DNA of 64,000 nt, from contig NZ_JAFJSY010000001.1 of assembly GCF_019857225.1 (NCBI RefSeq), positions 1 through 64,000 on the forward strand, in the 5' to 3' direction. Each line of letters starts with the position of its first letter. Position 1 is the first letter of the stretch. The stretch comes from Streptomyces plumbidurans (GTDB lineage: Bacteria; Actinomycetota; Actinomycetes; Streptomycetales; Streptomycetaceae). The notes beneath the pieces were generated by a model. It was not told where the DNA came from. It saw nothing but the letters and a program-made list of their open reading frames with translations, and did no database searches. The position numbers were made by a program, and so were the translations under genes. Below, in pieces: positions 17,590 to 26,489 of this stretch.

Positions 17590-18174
17590 TCAGCTGGTCT
17601 TGCGGCCCCAGTGCGGTCCGAAGCGGGCCCACTCCGTGTCCCACTGGGCCAGGCGGCGGCGCTCGATACGGCCGCACAGGACGCGTCCGCCGACGAAGGG
17701 CACGGCCGCCGCGCTCAGTCCCACCAGGACGCCGATCAGCGAGGCGCGCAGCCGGGCCTGGGAGACGGTGGGCGGCTGGGTGACCAGCTCGCCGTGCGGG
17801 TCCGTCCACACGGAGACCGCCGTGCCGCGGGCGCTGCCGGGGTCGACCCGGACCTGGCCGGTGTGCCCGGTGCCGTCCGGCGCGGTCCAGCGGACCTTCC
17901 CCCAGACCTGTTCGCCGCTCGACCTGGCCGCGTGGGCGGAGGCCGTTCCGGGGGCCTTCTGTGTCACCAGGGCCACGACCTGCCGCCACTCGGCGCGCTC
18001 CCGGGCGAGCCCGTCCTCGACCGACCCGGTGGCCAGGAGACCGGCGAGCACCCCGGCCGCGAGCGTGGCCATCCACGCGCCGAGCACGACCCACGCCTCC
18101 ACCGCGTCGATACGGCGCTTGAGCGGGTTGCGCCGCCAGCGCCACAGCCACGCCTTCGGACCTCGGAACGCCAT
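17590..18174 (-). CDS. Rv1733c-like two-TM membrane protein
   Basis: 194 residues. Cytosolic basic start MAFRGPKAWLWRWRRNPLKRR, TM1 at about 25-45, an extracellular domain (VTQKAPGTAS ... VWGKVRWTAPDGTGHTGQVRVDPGSARGTAVSVWTDPHGELVTQPP), TM2 at about 145-165, and a short cytosolic tail. This is the layout of the Mycobacterium Rv1733c family, of unknown function. ATG at 18172-18174 preferred: AGGAGG lies 9 nt upstream and the homology begins there. Earlier ATGs at 18183 and 18192 are possible. Confidence 0.72.
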   Translation of the reverse strand: MAFRGPKAWLWRWRRNPLKRRIDAVEAWVVLGAWMATLAAGVLAGLLATGSVEDGLARERAEWRQVVALVTQKAPGTASAHAARSSGEQVWGKVRWTAPDGTGHTGQVRVDPGSARGTAVSVWTDPHGELVTQPPTVSQARLRASLIGVLVGLSAAAVPFVGGRVLCGRIERRRLAQWDTEWARFGPHWGRKTS

Positions 18175-18444
18175 CGAAGGCATCCTCCTCATGAGCGCAC
18201 GACCTTCCCGAATCTCCATCCCATACGGGCCGGGGCCATGGGATGCTCAGGCCGACTCCCTCGGCTCGACGGTGCCACGGGTACCCCCGCTCGCGCAGTT
18301 GTTGCCGCGAACCCGGCCGGATCTCGGCGCTCGGACCGTCCCGGCCGCGCTGACCTGCACGGATGGTCACTGCGGAGGTGACTGTCAGTGGTGGGGTGCA
18401 GACTGGCCGGTGTCTGGGACAAGGACGTCGCGGAGGTGATCGGC

Positions 18445-19527
18445 ATGACCGAGGTACTGCTCGCCGTGGGCACGCGCAAAGGCCTGTTCATCGGGCGGCG
18501 GCGCGGGGGCACCTGGGAGTTCGACGAGAGTCCGTATTTCAACGCACAGGCCATGTACTCGGTGGCGATCGACACCCGTGGCGCGCGGCCGCGTCTGCTG
18601 GCCGGTGGCGACAGCGCCCACTGGGGGCCGTCCGTCTTCCACTCGGACGACCTGGGCCGCACCTGGACCGAGCCGGCCCGCCCCGCGGTCAAGTTCCCCA
18701 AGGACACCGGGGCTTCGCTGGAGCGGGTGTGGCAGCTGCACCCGGCGGCCGCGGAGGACGACGTGGTGTACGCGGGCACGGAACCGGCCGCGCTGTACCG
18801 CTCGGAGGACCGCGGGGAGACCTTCGACCTGGTCCGCCCCCTGTGGGAGCACCCCACCCGCTCGAAGTGGGTCCCGGGAGGCGGCGGCGAGGGGCTGCAC
18901 ACCGTGGTCACCGACAAACGTGACGCGCAGGCCGTGACGGTGGCCGTGTCGACGGCCGGGGTGTTCAAGACCGCGGACGGCGGCGCGAGTTGGGCCCCCT
19001 CCAACTCCGGTGTGTCCGCGGTCTTCCTGCCGGATCCCAACCCGGAGTTCGGGCAGTGCGTGCACAAGGTCGTCCAGGACGCCGCGACCCCGGACCGGCT
19101 GTATCTGCAGAACCACTGGGGTGTGTACAGAAGCGACGACGCGGGCGCCCACTGGACCGACATCGGCGAGGGCCTGCCGTCCACCTTCGGCTTCGCCGCG
19201 GCCGCCCACCCGCACCGCGGCGACACCGCGTACGTCTTCCCGATCAACGCGGACGCGGACCGGGTGCCCGCCGACCACCGCTGCCGGGTCTTCCGCACGG
19301 CCGACGCGGGCAAGAGCTGGGAACCCCTGTCGGCAGGCCTGCCGCAGGAGGACCACTACGGCACGGTGCTGCGGGACGCGATGTGCACCGACGGCGCCGA
19401 CCCCGCGGGCGTGTACTTCGGCAATCGCAACGGCGAGGTGTTCGCCTCGGCCGACGACGGCGACAGCTGGCAGCAGTTGGCCTCGCACCTGCCGGACGTG
19501 CTGTGCGTGCGGGCCGCGGTGGTCTGA
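18445..19527 (+). CDS. Asp-box (BNR) repeat beta-propeller protein, sialidase superfamily fold
   Basis: 360 residues with six Asp-box motifs: [40 protein letters not shown] and S-A-D-D-G-D-S-W. These form a six-bladed propeller. It opens [15 protein letters not shown], typical of the cytosolic WD40/YVTN-type exo-alpha-sialidase-like proteins of actinobacteria. There is no signal peptide and none of the sialidase Arg triad can be assigned, so enzymatic activity is not supported. GGAGG at 18432-18436 sets the start. Confidence 0.82.
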   Translation: MTEVLLAVGTRKGLFIGRRRGGTWEFDESPYFNAQAMYSVAIDTRGARPRLLAGGDSAHWGPSVFHSDDLGRTWTEPARPAVKFPKDTGASLERVWQLHPAAAEDDVVYAGTEPAALYRSEDRGETFDLVRPLWEHPTRSKWVPGGGGEGLHTVVTDKRDAQAVTVAVSTAGVFKTADGGASWAPSNSGVSAVFLPDPNPEFGQCVHKVVQDAATPDRLYLQNHWGVYRSDDAGAHWTDIGEGLPSTFGFAAAAHPHRGDTAYVFPINADADRVPADHRCRVFRTADAGKSWEPLSAGLPQEDHYGTVLRDAMCTDGADPAGVYFGNRNGEVFASADDGDSWQQLASHLPDVLCVRAAVV

Positions 19528-19590
19528 TGGGTGCCACGGGGGATGCGCGCGGCCTCGGCCACCGGTTGATTCCCGCTGCCCGTACGGCAG

Positions 19591-19596
19591 TAGGGT
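19591..19596 (+). promoter_or_regulatory. -10 box of a probable leaderless promoter (uracil-DNA glycosylase)
   Basis: TAGGGT is followed by exactly 7 nt and then the GTG at 19604. No Shine-Dalgarno. TTGATT at 19566-19571 may be the -35, with a 19-nt spacer. Confidence 0.55.
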
Positions 19597-19603
19597 GACG
19601 CCC

Positions 19604-20281
19604 GTGGCTCCACGACCGTTGCATGAAATCGTCGAAGCAGGCTGGGCGAAGGCCCTGGACCCCGTCGCCGGGCGGATCACCGAGATGGGTGACTTCCTCC
19701 GCGCCGAGATCGCCGCGGGACGCACGTACCTTCCGGCCGGACCGAATGTGCTGCGGGCCTTCCAGCAGCCCTTCGACGACGTACGGGTCCTGATCGTCGG
19801 GCAGGACCCGTATCCGACGCCGGGACACGCGGTGGGTCTGTCGTTCTCGGTGGCGCCCGACGTGCGTCCGCTGCCCGGCAGTCTCATCAACATCTACCGC
19901 GAACTGCACACCGACCTGGGGCTGCCGCAGCCCTCCAACGGCGATCTGACGCCGTGGACCGAGCAGGGCGTGCTGCTGCTCAACAGGGCGCTCACCACCG
20001 CCCCGCGCAAGCCGGGAGCGCATCGCGGCAAGGGCTGGGAGGAGGTCACCGAGCAGGCCATCCGTGCCCTGGCCGGGCGCGGGAAGCCGCTGGTGTCCAT
20101 CCTGTGGGGCCGCGACGCGCGCAATCTGCGCCCGCTCCTCGGCGACCTGCCGTCGGTGGAGTCCTCCCATCCCTCCCCCATGTCGGCCGACCGCGGCTTC
20201 TTCGGCTCGCGCCCCTTCAGCCGGGCCAACGATCTGCTGGTGCGGCAGGGCGGGCAGCCGGTGGACTGGCGTCTGCCGTGA
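19604..20281 (+). CDS. Family 1 uracil-DNA glycosylase
   Basis: 225 residues. Water-activating loop G-Q-D-P-Y-P (66-71, Asp68), where the common form is GQDPYH, and the minor-groove loop H-P-S-P-M-S (189-194) are present, as is G-V-L-L-L-N. It removes uracil from DNA as the first step of base excision repair. The Pro in place of His after the Tyr marks the second UDG paralogue found in Streptomyces. GTG at 19604 chosen from homology and the 7-nt distance to TAGGGT; a GTG at 19595 is the alternative. The stop overlaps the next gene (GTGA). Confidence 0.9.
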   Translation: MAPRPLHEIVEAGWAKALDPVAGRITEMGDFLRAEIAAGRTYLPAGPNVLRAFQQPFDDVRVLIVGQDPYPTPGHAVGLSFSVAPDVRPLPGSLINIYRELHTDLGLPQPSNGDLTPWTEQGVLLLNRALTTAPRKPGAHRGKGWEEVTEQAIRALAGRGKPLVSILWGRDARNLRPLLGDLPSVESSHPSPMSADRGFFGSRPFSRANDLLVRQGGQPVDWRLP

Positions 20282-21264
20282 CCGGCACGGCGGTGGGGGT
20301 GGGGGTGCTCGCGGTCGACTCGGGGGGCTCCGGTCTGCGGGTCGTCGTCGCCGACCCGCAGCGCGGTCCGCTGGCCCAGCGGGAGTCCCGGGAGCCGGTG
20401 CACACCGGGGACCGGGGGATCGACCCCGGGCATTTCATGGCTCAACTGGTGCCGATGGTCCGGGAGTTGAGCGCCGAGACCGGCGTCGGCGCACTGAGTA
20501 CGGCCGCGGTGGGCGCCGCCGGGCTCGCCACGCTGGGCGACGCCCTGCGCGCCGAGCTTCCCGGTGCGCTGCGGCGGGAGTTCGGCATCCGCTCGGTCGC
20601 CCTGGTCGCCGACGCCGTCGCCGGATATGTGGGCGCGCTGGGGCCGTGCCCCGGCGCCGTGGTCGCCGCGGGCACGGGTCTGATCGCCGTCGGCACCGAT
20701 CTGACGTGCTGGCGCCGTGCCGACGGCTGGGGGCATCTGCTGGGCGACTGCGGCAGCGGCGCCTGGATCGGGCGGGCCGGTCTGGAGGCGGCGCTGCGGG
20801 CGTACGACGGCAGACCCGGCGGTTCGGCCGGGCTGCTGGCCTGCGCCGAGGAGATGTTCGGCCCGATGCCGGGGCTGCCGGGCAAGCTGTATCCCCGTCC
20901 GGACCGCCCCGCCGTCCTCGCCTCCTTCGCGCCGCAGGTGGCCGCGCGGGCCGACGGTGATCCGGTCGCCGCGGGCATCCTGGGGGCGGCGGCCCGGCAC
21001 ATGGCCGAGTCCGCGGCAGCGGTCTGCCCGGCCGCGGGAGAGCCCCGGGTCTCCGTCACGGGCGGCCTGCTCAAGATGGGAGACCCTCTGCTCGTCCCGC
21101 TCCGGGAGGAGCTGGCGCGGCGGCTGCCGCACGCGCCGCTGGTGGCCGCCGCGGGCGACCCGCTCGCGGGTTCCGTGCGCATCGCCGGGGACCTCGCGGC
21201 GGGGGCGCTCACCCTCCCGAGTGATGCGGCGATGCTGAGCGTGGTGACCGGCGCGGAGGGCTGA
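20278..21264 (+). CDS. BadF/BadG/BcrA/BcrD family kinase, N-acetylglucosamine kinase-like
   Basis: 328 residues of the ASKHA ATPase fold: A-V-D-S-G-G-S-G-L (phosphate 1, Asp14), [10 protein letters not shown] (adenosine/sugar loop) and [17 protein letters not shown], the signature of NAGK-type sugar kinases, rather than the Cys-cluster activators. It would phosphorylate GlcNAc or a related amino sugar. GTG at 20278 overlaps the UDG stop by 3 bases and has no own Shine-Dalgarno, so expression depends on the leaderless UDG mRNA. The functional link between a DNA repair enzyme and a sugar kinase is unclear. Confidence 0.85.
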   Translation: MTGTAVGVGVLAVDSGGSGLRVVVADPQRGPLAQRESREPVHTGDRGIDPGHFMAQLVPMVRELSAETGVGALSTAAVGAAGLATLGDALRAELPGALRREFGIRSVALVADAVAGYVGALGPCPGAVVAAGTGLIAVGTDLTCWRRADGWGHLLGDCGSGAWIGRAGLEAALRAYDGRPGGSAGLLACAEEMFGPMPGLPGKLYPRPDRPAVLASFAPQVAARADGDPVAAGILGAAARHMAESAAAVCPAAGEPRVSVTGGLLKMGDPLLVPLREELARRLPHAPLVAAAGDPLAGSVRIAGDLAAGALTLPSDAAMLSVVTGAEG

Positions 21265-21369
21265 TCTCGGCAGGCCGGTAACTACCGATACGTACGTAAC
21301 TCATCAGACAAAAGCGGACGGATACCGCTCACCTGCACCCTCCCCGAACAGGGGAGCCCAAGAAGCCAG

Positions 21370-21375
21370 TAACAT
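21370..21375 (+). promoter_or_regulatory. Possible leaderless -10 box (CbiX-like gene)
   Basis: TAACAT lies 8 nt before the ATG at 21384, and no Shine-Dalgarno is visible. Weaker than the 7-nt examples. Confidence 0.35.
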
Positions 21376-21383
21376 GCCTCGCC

Positions 21384-22307
21384 ATGAGCTCCCCCACTGG
21401 ACCCGCGTCCGGCCTGCCAGTACGAATGCCGCGACCTCGCCAGCCCGGGCGGCACCGCCGACCCGAACCGCTGGCGGCTCCCGAGGGCGCGCCCGCGCTT
21501 GTCCTCGTGGTGCCGGGCACTCCCGGTGCTGCCACGCGCAGCCTTGCCGAGGAGGTCGTGAGCATCGCGCGCTCCGAGCTTCCCGGCCTGGACGCGCGCA
21601 TCGCGTACCTGGACGGTGACGACTCGGAGTTCCCCACGCTCCAGGCCGTGCTCACGCATGCCTCCGAGGAGCGCTCGGCCCGCTTCGAGCAGGCCAGGGC
21701 CGCCGGAATGGACGTCAAGGAGCCGGACGGCCCCGTCGCCGTCGTCGTGCCGCTGCTGGCCGGCCCGGACGGTGCGCTGCTGCGCCGTATCCGCCAGGCC
21801 GTGATGGACAGCCGTATCGCGGCCGATCTGACCGATGTGCTGGGCCCGCACCCGCTGCTCGCCGAGGCGCTGCACGTGCGCCTGTCGGAGGCCGGTCTGG
21901 CCCGCGCCGACCGCGCCCGGCTGTTCACGGTGGCGACGGCGGCGGACGGCATCATCCTGGCGTCGGTGGGCGGTGACGAGGCCGTGCAGGCGGCCGGGAT
22001 CACCGGCATGCTGCTGGCCGCGCGCCTCGCGGTGCCGGTGATGGCGGCGGCTCTGGACCAGGACGGCTCGATCGCGGACGTCGCCGAGCAGCTGCGCGGT
22101 TCGGGCTCGCAGCAGCTGGCACTCGCGCCGTACCTGATAGGGCCGGAGATCGACCCGGGTCTGATCGACGAGGCGGCCAAGGAGGCGGGCTGCTCCGCCG
22201 CCGAGGCGCTCGGCCCCTACCCGGCGATCGGCAAGCTCGCGCTGGCCAAGTACACGACGGCGCTGGGCATCGTCCCGCCGCAGCCGCAGGGCACGCCGGT
22301 GCGCTGA
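21384..22307 (+). CDS. CbiX/sirohydrochlorin chelatase-like protein lacking the metal histidines
   Basis: 307 residues with the duplicated CbiX pattern: LVLVVPGTPGAATRSLAEEVV and VAVVVPLLAGPDGALLRRIRQAV, then LGPHPLLAEALHVRL, repeated more loosely in the second half. Active chelatases have HGS near the first strand and a His after the P-L-F/L strand. Here these are P-G-T and G-P-D, so iron or cobalt insertion is doubtful. A disordered Pro/Arg N-terminus covers about 35 residues. No siroheme or cobalamin genes are adjacent. Function unknown; the fold call is reasonably sure, the activity is not. Confidence 0.72.
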   Translation: MSSPTGPASGLPVRMPRPRQPGRHRRPEPLAAPEGAPALVLVVPGTPGAATRSLAEEVVSIARSELPGLDARIAYLDGDDSEFPTLQAVLTHASEERSARFEQARAAGMDVKEPDGPVAVVVPLLAGPDGALLRRIRQAVMDSRIAADLTDVLGPHPLLAEALHVRLSEAGLARADRARLFTVATAADGIILASVGGDEAVQAAGITGMLLAARLAVPVMAAALDQDGSIADVAEQLRGSGSQQLALAPYLIGPEIDPGLIDEAAKEAGCSAAEALGPYPAIGKLALAKYTTALGIVPPQPQGTPVR

Positions 22308-22339
22308 CGCGGACGGCACGGCAGATCCGTACGAACGCC

Positions 22340-22387
22340 GAAGGGCCCGCCTCCTCCGGGCGAATACCCGGGGGGGGCGGGCCCTTC
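22340..22387. terminator. Bidirectional hairpin between convergent genes
   Basis: GAAGGGCCCGCC (22340-22351) pairs perfectly with GGCGGGCCCTTC (22376-22387). An inner CCGGG/CCCGG extends the structure. It lies between the CbiX-like and lactonase stops. Confidence 0.8.
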
Positions 22388-22417
22388 CGCGTGCTTCTCT
22401 ACTGCTCGCGGCGGGGC

Positions 22418-23452
22418 TCAGCAGAAGACCACGCAGGAAGCGGCGGGGACGGTGAGCGCGCCCTCGTGGTGCGGCAGTCCCGTGTCCGGGTCGACGGCGA
22501 ACCAGGCGACCGCGCCGGAGCGCTCGTTCGCGGCGTAGAGGAATCCGTTCGACTCGGTGAGGGCCCGGGGCCAGTGGCCGCCGCAGGGGACCGTGCCGGT
22601 CAGCTCCAGGTCGTCGCTGTCAACTGCGAAGGTGGACAGGACGTCCTCGCCGCGGGTGGCGGTCCACAGGAAGCGGCCGTCGGGGGAGGCGACGACGCCG
22701 GACGGGTAGGCGTCGCCGGTGGGGGTGCCGGGCAGGACCGGGTGCACGGTCAGCGGCTCCAGCAAGCCGGTCGCGTTGTCCCAGTGGCAGACGGTGACGG
22801 TGGGGGTGAGTTCGCTGAGCACGTACGCGCGGGTGCCGTCCGGGTGGAAGGCCAGGTGGCGCGGTCCGGAACCGGGGCGCAGGGCGATCTCCCGGTGCGG
22901 TTCGAGTCGGCCGTCCGCCAGGGTGCACACCCGGACCGAGTCCGTACCGAGGTCGACGCTGACGGCCCACCGTCCGCTCGGATCGGGCTGCACCTGGTGG
23001 GCGTGCGGTCCCTGCTGGCGGGGGATGTGCGGGCCCGAGCCCTTGTGCTGGAGAACGCCGGAGGCGGCGGCCGCGAGCGTGCCGTCGGGGCGGACGGGCA
23101 CGGCGGTGACGCTGCCGGAGCCGTAGTTGGCGGTCAGCACGTGCCCGTCGAAGACGCTCAGATGGGTGGGGCTGTCGCCGCCGACCGGCACCGTCGCACC
23201 GGCCTTCTCCAGCCGGTCCCCCACCACCCGGAACGCGGCCACCGCGCCCCGAGCCGTCTCACTGACCGCGTAGAGCGTCAGCCCGTCGGGCGCGGGCGCG
23301 AGATACGAGGGGTCCGGTACGGCATCCACGCTGCTCAGGACGGTCAGCGCACCGCTGCCCGCGTCCACGTCCGCCGCCACGATTCCGGGGCCCCCGGCCG
23401 CCGTGAACGACCCGATGAAGGCCCGCCTGCGCCGCCCACCGCCATCTGCCAC
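22418..23452 (-). CDS. Lactonase family protein (6-phosphogluconolactonase/YkgB-like seven-bladed propeller)
   Basis: 344 residues starting at the GTG 23450-23452, with GGGG ahead of it. Repeating blade sequences are visible: P-S-Y-L-A-P-A-P-D-G-L-T-L-Y-A-V-S-E, H-Q-V-Q-P-D-P-S-G-R-W, R-H-L-A-F-H-P-D-G-T-R-A-Y-V, Y-P-S-G-V-V-A-S-P-D-G-R-F-L and R-A-L-T-E-S-N-G-F-L-Y-A-A-N-E. The family hydrolyses 6-phosphogluconolactone or related lactones. Cytosolic, no signal peptide. A palindrome matching the DasR operator core sits about 55 bp upstream, suggesting control by amino-sugar supply. Confidence 0.85.
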   Translation of the reverse strand: MADGGGRRRRAFIGSFTAAGGPGIVAADVDAGSGALTVLSSVDAVPDPSYLAPAPDGLTLYAVSETARGAVAAFRVVGDRLEKAGATVPVGGDSPTHLSVFDGHVLTANYGSGSVTAVPVRPDGTLAAAASGVLQHKGSGPHIPRQQGPHAHQVQPDPSGRWAVSVDLGTDSVRVCTLADGRLEPHREIALRPGSGPRHLAFHPDGTRAYVLSELTPTVTVCHWDNATGLLEPLTVHPVLPGTPTGDAYPSGVVASPDGRFLWTATRGEDVLSTFAVDSDDLELTGTVPCGGHWPRALTESNGFLYAANERSGAVAWFAVDPDTGLPHHEGALTVPAASCVVFC

Positions 23453-23501
23453 CGCTGTCCCCTCTCGGTCTGTGCCTGCGGCGACGGTAGCAGCGATCAT
23501 C

Positions 23502-23517
23502 TGCGGTCTAGACCAAG
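23502..23517. promoter_or_regulatory. DasR-responsive element (dre)-like site
   Basis: GGTCTAGACC at 23505-23514 is a perfect 10-bp palindrome equal to the core of the Streptomyces dre consensus (ACTGGTCTAGACCAGT). One flanking A (23515) agrees; the outer bases do not. It lies 53-62 bp upstream of the lactonase GTG, in the right place to block its promoter. Confidence 0.6.
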
Positions 23518-23607
23518 GCCGGAGGATGCACCGGGCCCTCATGGGTCCCTGACGGGCGCGAGCGGCCTGCCCCGGACGGCGCGCGCACCCGGGGCGCGAG
23601 GGCCCGG

Positions 23608-25101
23608 TCAGGCCCCGACGAGCGGCGAGCCGGATGGTGTACGCAAGGGGGTGGCCAGGTCTGCGAGGGCGCGTTCCAGACCGTGGAGGTGGGCGAGGGC
23701 CGGTTCCGTCGTGGGGGGTTCGGGGGTGTGCCTCACGTGGGCGGCGCCCCCCGTGAGGGCCTCCACGGCCGCCTCCACCCGTCGGCACGCCGCTGTCAGG
23801 CGGGTGTCGTGGGAGGCCTCGGGGTCGGCGGCCACGGCGACCAGACCGCGGGTCTCGCGGGCGCAGTCGTCGAGCAGGGCGAGCACCTGTCGGGCGCGGC
23901 GCTTGCGGCCGGACATCGGGTTGAGCGGGTGGACCAGGGGCGCGACGGAGAGCCGTACCCGGCCCAGCAGGTGCTCCAGTTCCGCGATCCGCCGCGCGGG
24001 GTCGGCCCCCGGGGAGCCGGCCAGGCGGGCGGCTGCCTCCGCCGTGCAGGCGTGGACGCAGCGCAGGGCGCGCTGGATCCAGACGTCGGTGACGGCGTGC
24101 GTGGTGACGGGCAGGACGAAGAGCACCGCGAGGACGGCCCCGAGCGCGCCGATGCCGGTCTCCGCCAGACGCAGGGCGAGCAGGCCGGGGCTGAGCACGC
24201 CCAGCAGGCCGTAGAGGAGCTCGGCGAGGAGCGTGACGGAGAGCATCATCCAGGTGTACGACACCGCGGCCGAGTAGAAGATGCCGAAGACGCAGGCGGC
24301 GAGGAGCGCGGCCGTGGGGGCACTGGCCCCGTGGAGCGGGACGGCGATCAGCAGGCCGAGACCGATGCCGATCACCGTGCCGAGCACCCGGCGGAAGCCG
24401 CGGACCAGCGTCTCGCCGCGCGAGACGGTGTTCACGAAGATCCACCAGGTGGCGCCGACGGCCCAGTACCAGCGCTGCCCCGACACCAACTGCCCCACGA
24501 CGAGGGCGAAGCCCGCGCCTGCGGTGGCCTGGACGGCCTGACGGGTGGTGACGCGGGCGAGGCCGGTGCCGGCCGGCGGGGCCGGTGCGGGCGGCGCCGG
24601 GGGCAGCTGGGCCTCGTAGCACCACAGGCCGAAGCGCACCGCCGAGGCGACGAGCACGGACAGCACCACGGCGGCGCAGTGCTCGGGCAGCCGGTCCGTG
24701 GTCGCGTGCAGGAACTGCGCGGCGAAGAACATCATGAACGCGAACACGCCGAGGCTGTGCCCGCGCGGGCCCCAGCGGCGCGCGTAGACGCCCGCCCCGG
24801 TGACGGCGAGGAAGGTGAGGTCGCGGGCGACCGGGTGGTCGTGCAGTCCGGCCGCGGCGGCGAGCACCGGCAGACCCACGGCGGGCAGCAGCGCGGTGGT
24901 CACGGCCTGGCCGCGGACCGTGGGGTCGGTGACGGTGAACAGGGCCAGCAGAGCGGCCAGGCCCCCGGTGACAGCGCCGACGAGGGAGAGTCCGGCCAGC
25001 CCGCAGACGGCGACCGCGAGGCCGATGCCGACGACGGCACGGGCGGCGAAACGCAGCCGTATCCGCCCCGGGTCCGGAGCCACGAACACCCTCTTCAGCA
25101 A
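23608..25101 (-). CDS. FUSC family membrane transporter-like protein
   Basis: About 497 residues. Two blocks of 5-6 membrane helices each (about 15-150 and 195-330). The second contains the FUSC signature around Y-W-A-V-G-A-T-W-W-I-F-V-N and a C-terminal cytosolic helical domain (HACTAEAAARLAGSPGADP ... RRVEAAVEALTGG). Family members such as AaeB export aromatic acids; here the substrate is unknown. Start uncertain: TTG at 25099-25101 has GGTGGGAAG well placed and gives MLKRVFVAPDPGR, the common family start; a GTG at 25125 is also possible. It lies upstream of the lactonase on the same strand with a 155-bp gap. Confidence 0.78.
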   Translation of the reverse strand: MLKRVFVAPDPGRIRLRFAARAVVGIGLAVAVCGLAGLSLVGAVTGGLAALLALFTVTDPTVRGQAVTTALLPAVGLPVLAAAAGLHDHPVARDLTFLAVTGAGVYARRWGPRGHSLGVFAFMMFFAAQFLHATTDRLPEHCAAVVLSVLVASAVRFGLWCYEAQLPPAPPAPAPPAGTGLARVTTRQAVQATAGAGFALVVGQLVSGQRWYWAVGATWWIFVNTVSRGETLVRGFRRVLGTVIGIGLGLLIAVPLHGASAPTAALLAACVFGIFYSAAVSYTWMMLSVTLLAELLYGLLGVLSPGLLALRLAETGIGALGAVLAVLFVLPVTTHAVTDVWIQRALRCVHACTAEAAARLAGSPGADPARRIAELEHLLGRVRLSVAPLVHPLNPMSGRKRRARQVLALLDDCARETRGLVAVAADPEASHDTRLTAACRRVEAAVEALTGGAAHVRHTPEPPTTEPALAHLHGLERALADLATPLRTPSGSPLVGA

Positions 25102-25297
25102 CTGCTTCCCACCCTCGACCGCCACGGCACGAAAAAGGCGCCGCGGAGGTCCGCAGCGCCATCGACACGGGCATTGCACCATCGGGCACCCGGATGGCTC
25201 AAGCGGCGTCGCCTAGGCTGGGCCATTGGTACAGCGAGAGCGGTCCGAGGGCGTCCACCGGCAAGCCATCGGACCAAGGCACGAGGAGGCCGGGCAC

Positions 25298-25774
25298 ATG
25301 GCCGTCGACGAGCTCGACACCCGCATCCTGCGGCTGCTGATGGAGCAGCCGCGCACCAGCGTGCGCGAGTACGCCCGCATTCTCGGCATCGCGCGCGGCA
25401 CCCTGCAGGCCCGTCTCGACCGGCTGGAGAGGGACGGCGTGATCACCGGCACGGGCCCGACGCTCTCCCCGGCCGCGCTCGGCCACCCGGTGCTCGCGTT
25501 CGTGCACATCGAGGTCACGCAGGGGCATCTGGACGACGTGGGGGACGCGCTGGCCGCGGTGCCGGAGATCGTCGAGGCCTTCTCGATCACCGGCGGCGGC
25601 GATCTGCTGACCCGGGTCGTGGCGCGCGACAACGCCCATCTGGAAGACGTGATCCAAAAGCTGATCAGCTTGCCCGGTGTCGTGCGCACCCGCAGCGAGG
25701 TGGCCCTGCGCGAGCGCGTACCGCAGCGCCTGCTGCCTCTGGTCGAGTCGATCGGCCGCACGGCCCGGAAATGA
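25298..25774 (+). CDS. Lrp/AsnC family transcriptional regulator
   Basis: 158 residues. The N-terminal HTH is D-E-L-D-T-R-I-L-R-L-L-M-E-Q-P-R-T-S-V then A-R-I-L-G-I-A-R-G-T-L-Q-A-R-L-D-R-L-E. The C-terminal RAM (ligand/oligomer) domain is HPVLAFVHIEVTQGHLDDVG to LPGVVRTRSEVAL. It senses an amino acid or a related small molecule. GGAGG precedes the ATG. The target is not evident; the divergent FUSC gene is a candidate because their starts are about 195 bp apart. Confidence 0.9.
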   Translation: MAVDELDTRILRLLMEQPRTSVREYARILGIARGTLQARLDRLERDGVITGTGPTLSPAALGHPVLAFVHIEVTQGHLDDVGDALAAVPEIVEAFSITGGGDLLTRVVARDNAHLEDVIQKLISLPGVVRTRSEVALRERVPQRLLPLVESIGRTARK

Positions 25775-25793
25775 CCTTTGCCGTGCTGTCCCC

Positions 25794-26489
25794 ATGAGCG
25801 CGCTCGGCACCACTTCGGTCATCTTCGATCTCGACGGAACGCTTGTGGACAGCGAGCCGAACTACTACGAAGCGGGCCGCCGAACCCTCGCCGAGCACGG
25901 CGTCCCGGACTTCACCTGGGCCGACCACGAGCGCTACGTCGGCGTCAGCACGCAGGAGACGGCCGCCCTGTGGAAGCGCGAGTACGGCCTCGCGGCCTCC
26001 GCCGACGAGCTGCTCGCCGAGATCGACCGCCGCTATCTGGAGCTGGCCCGCACGGCCACGCGCGTGTACCCGGAGATGCGGAAGTTCGTGGAGCTGCTGG
26101 CGTCGGCGGGTGTGCCGATGGCCGTGGCCTCGGGTTCGTCACCGGAGGCCATCGGCGCGGTCCTGGTCGGCACCGGACTCGACACGTATCTGCACACCAC
26201 CGTGTCGGCCGACGAGGTCCCCCGCGGCAAGCCCGCTCCGGACGTCTTCCTCGAGGCGGCCAGGCGCCTCGATGCAGCACCGGCCGACTGTGTGGTCCTG
26301 GAGGACGCCGTTCCGGGCGTCGCCGCCGCGCACGTCGCCGGGATGCGCTGTATCGCCGTCCCGTACGTCCCCGCGCAGGCCGGAGCACCGGAGTTCGCCA
26401 CCGCGGACCTGCTGCTGCCCGGCGGACAAACCGAGTTCACCGCGCGGGACGCCTACGACTGGCTGCTGCGCTCAACTTTGGCGCCCTGA
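25794..26489 (+). CDS. HAD hydrolase, beta-phosphoglucomutase-like (subfamily IA)
   Basis: 231 residues. F-D-L-D-G-T-L-V-D-S-E (nucleophile Asp12, acid/base Asp14), A-V-A-S-G-S-S (motif II), R-G-K-P-A-P-D-V-F (Lys of motif III) and L-E-D-A-V-P-G-V-A-A-A (motif IV) are all intact. The helical cap lies between motif I and II. Likely a sugar phosphatase or phosphomutase; specificity not predictable. It starts 19 bp after the Lrp gene, with no clear Shine-Dalgarno, so it may be read from the same transcript. The 3' end overlaps the convergent TetR gene by 18 bp. Confidence 0.88.
   Translation: MSALGTTSVIFDLDGTLVDSEPNYYEAGRRTLAEHGVPDFTWADHERYVGVSTQETAALWKREYGLAASADELLAEIDRRYLELARTATRVYPEMRKFVELLASAGVPMAVASGSSPEAIGAVLVGTGLDTYLHTTVSADEVPRGKPAPDVFLEAARRLDAAPADCVVLEDAVPGVAAAHVAGMRCIAVPYVPAQAGAPEFATADLLLPGGQTEFTARDAYDWLLRSTLAP

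Noticed and set aside
18445..19527. A secreted sialidase
   Set aside because: Asp-boxes show the propeller fold only. There is no signal peptide and the catalytic Arg triad and Tyr/Glu pair cannot be found.
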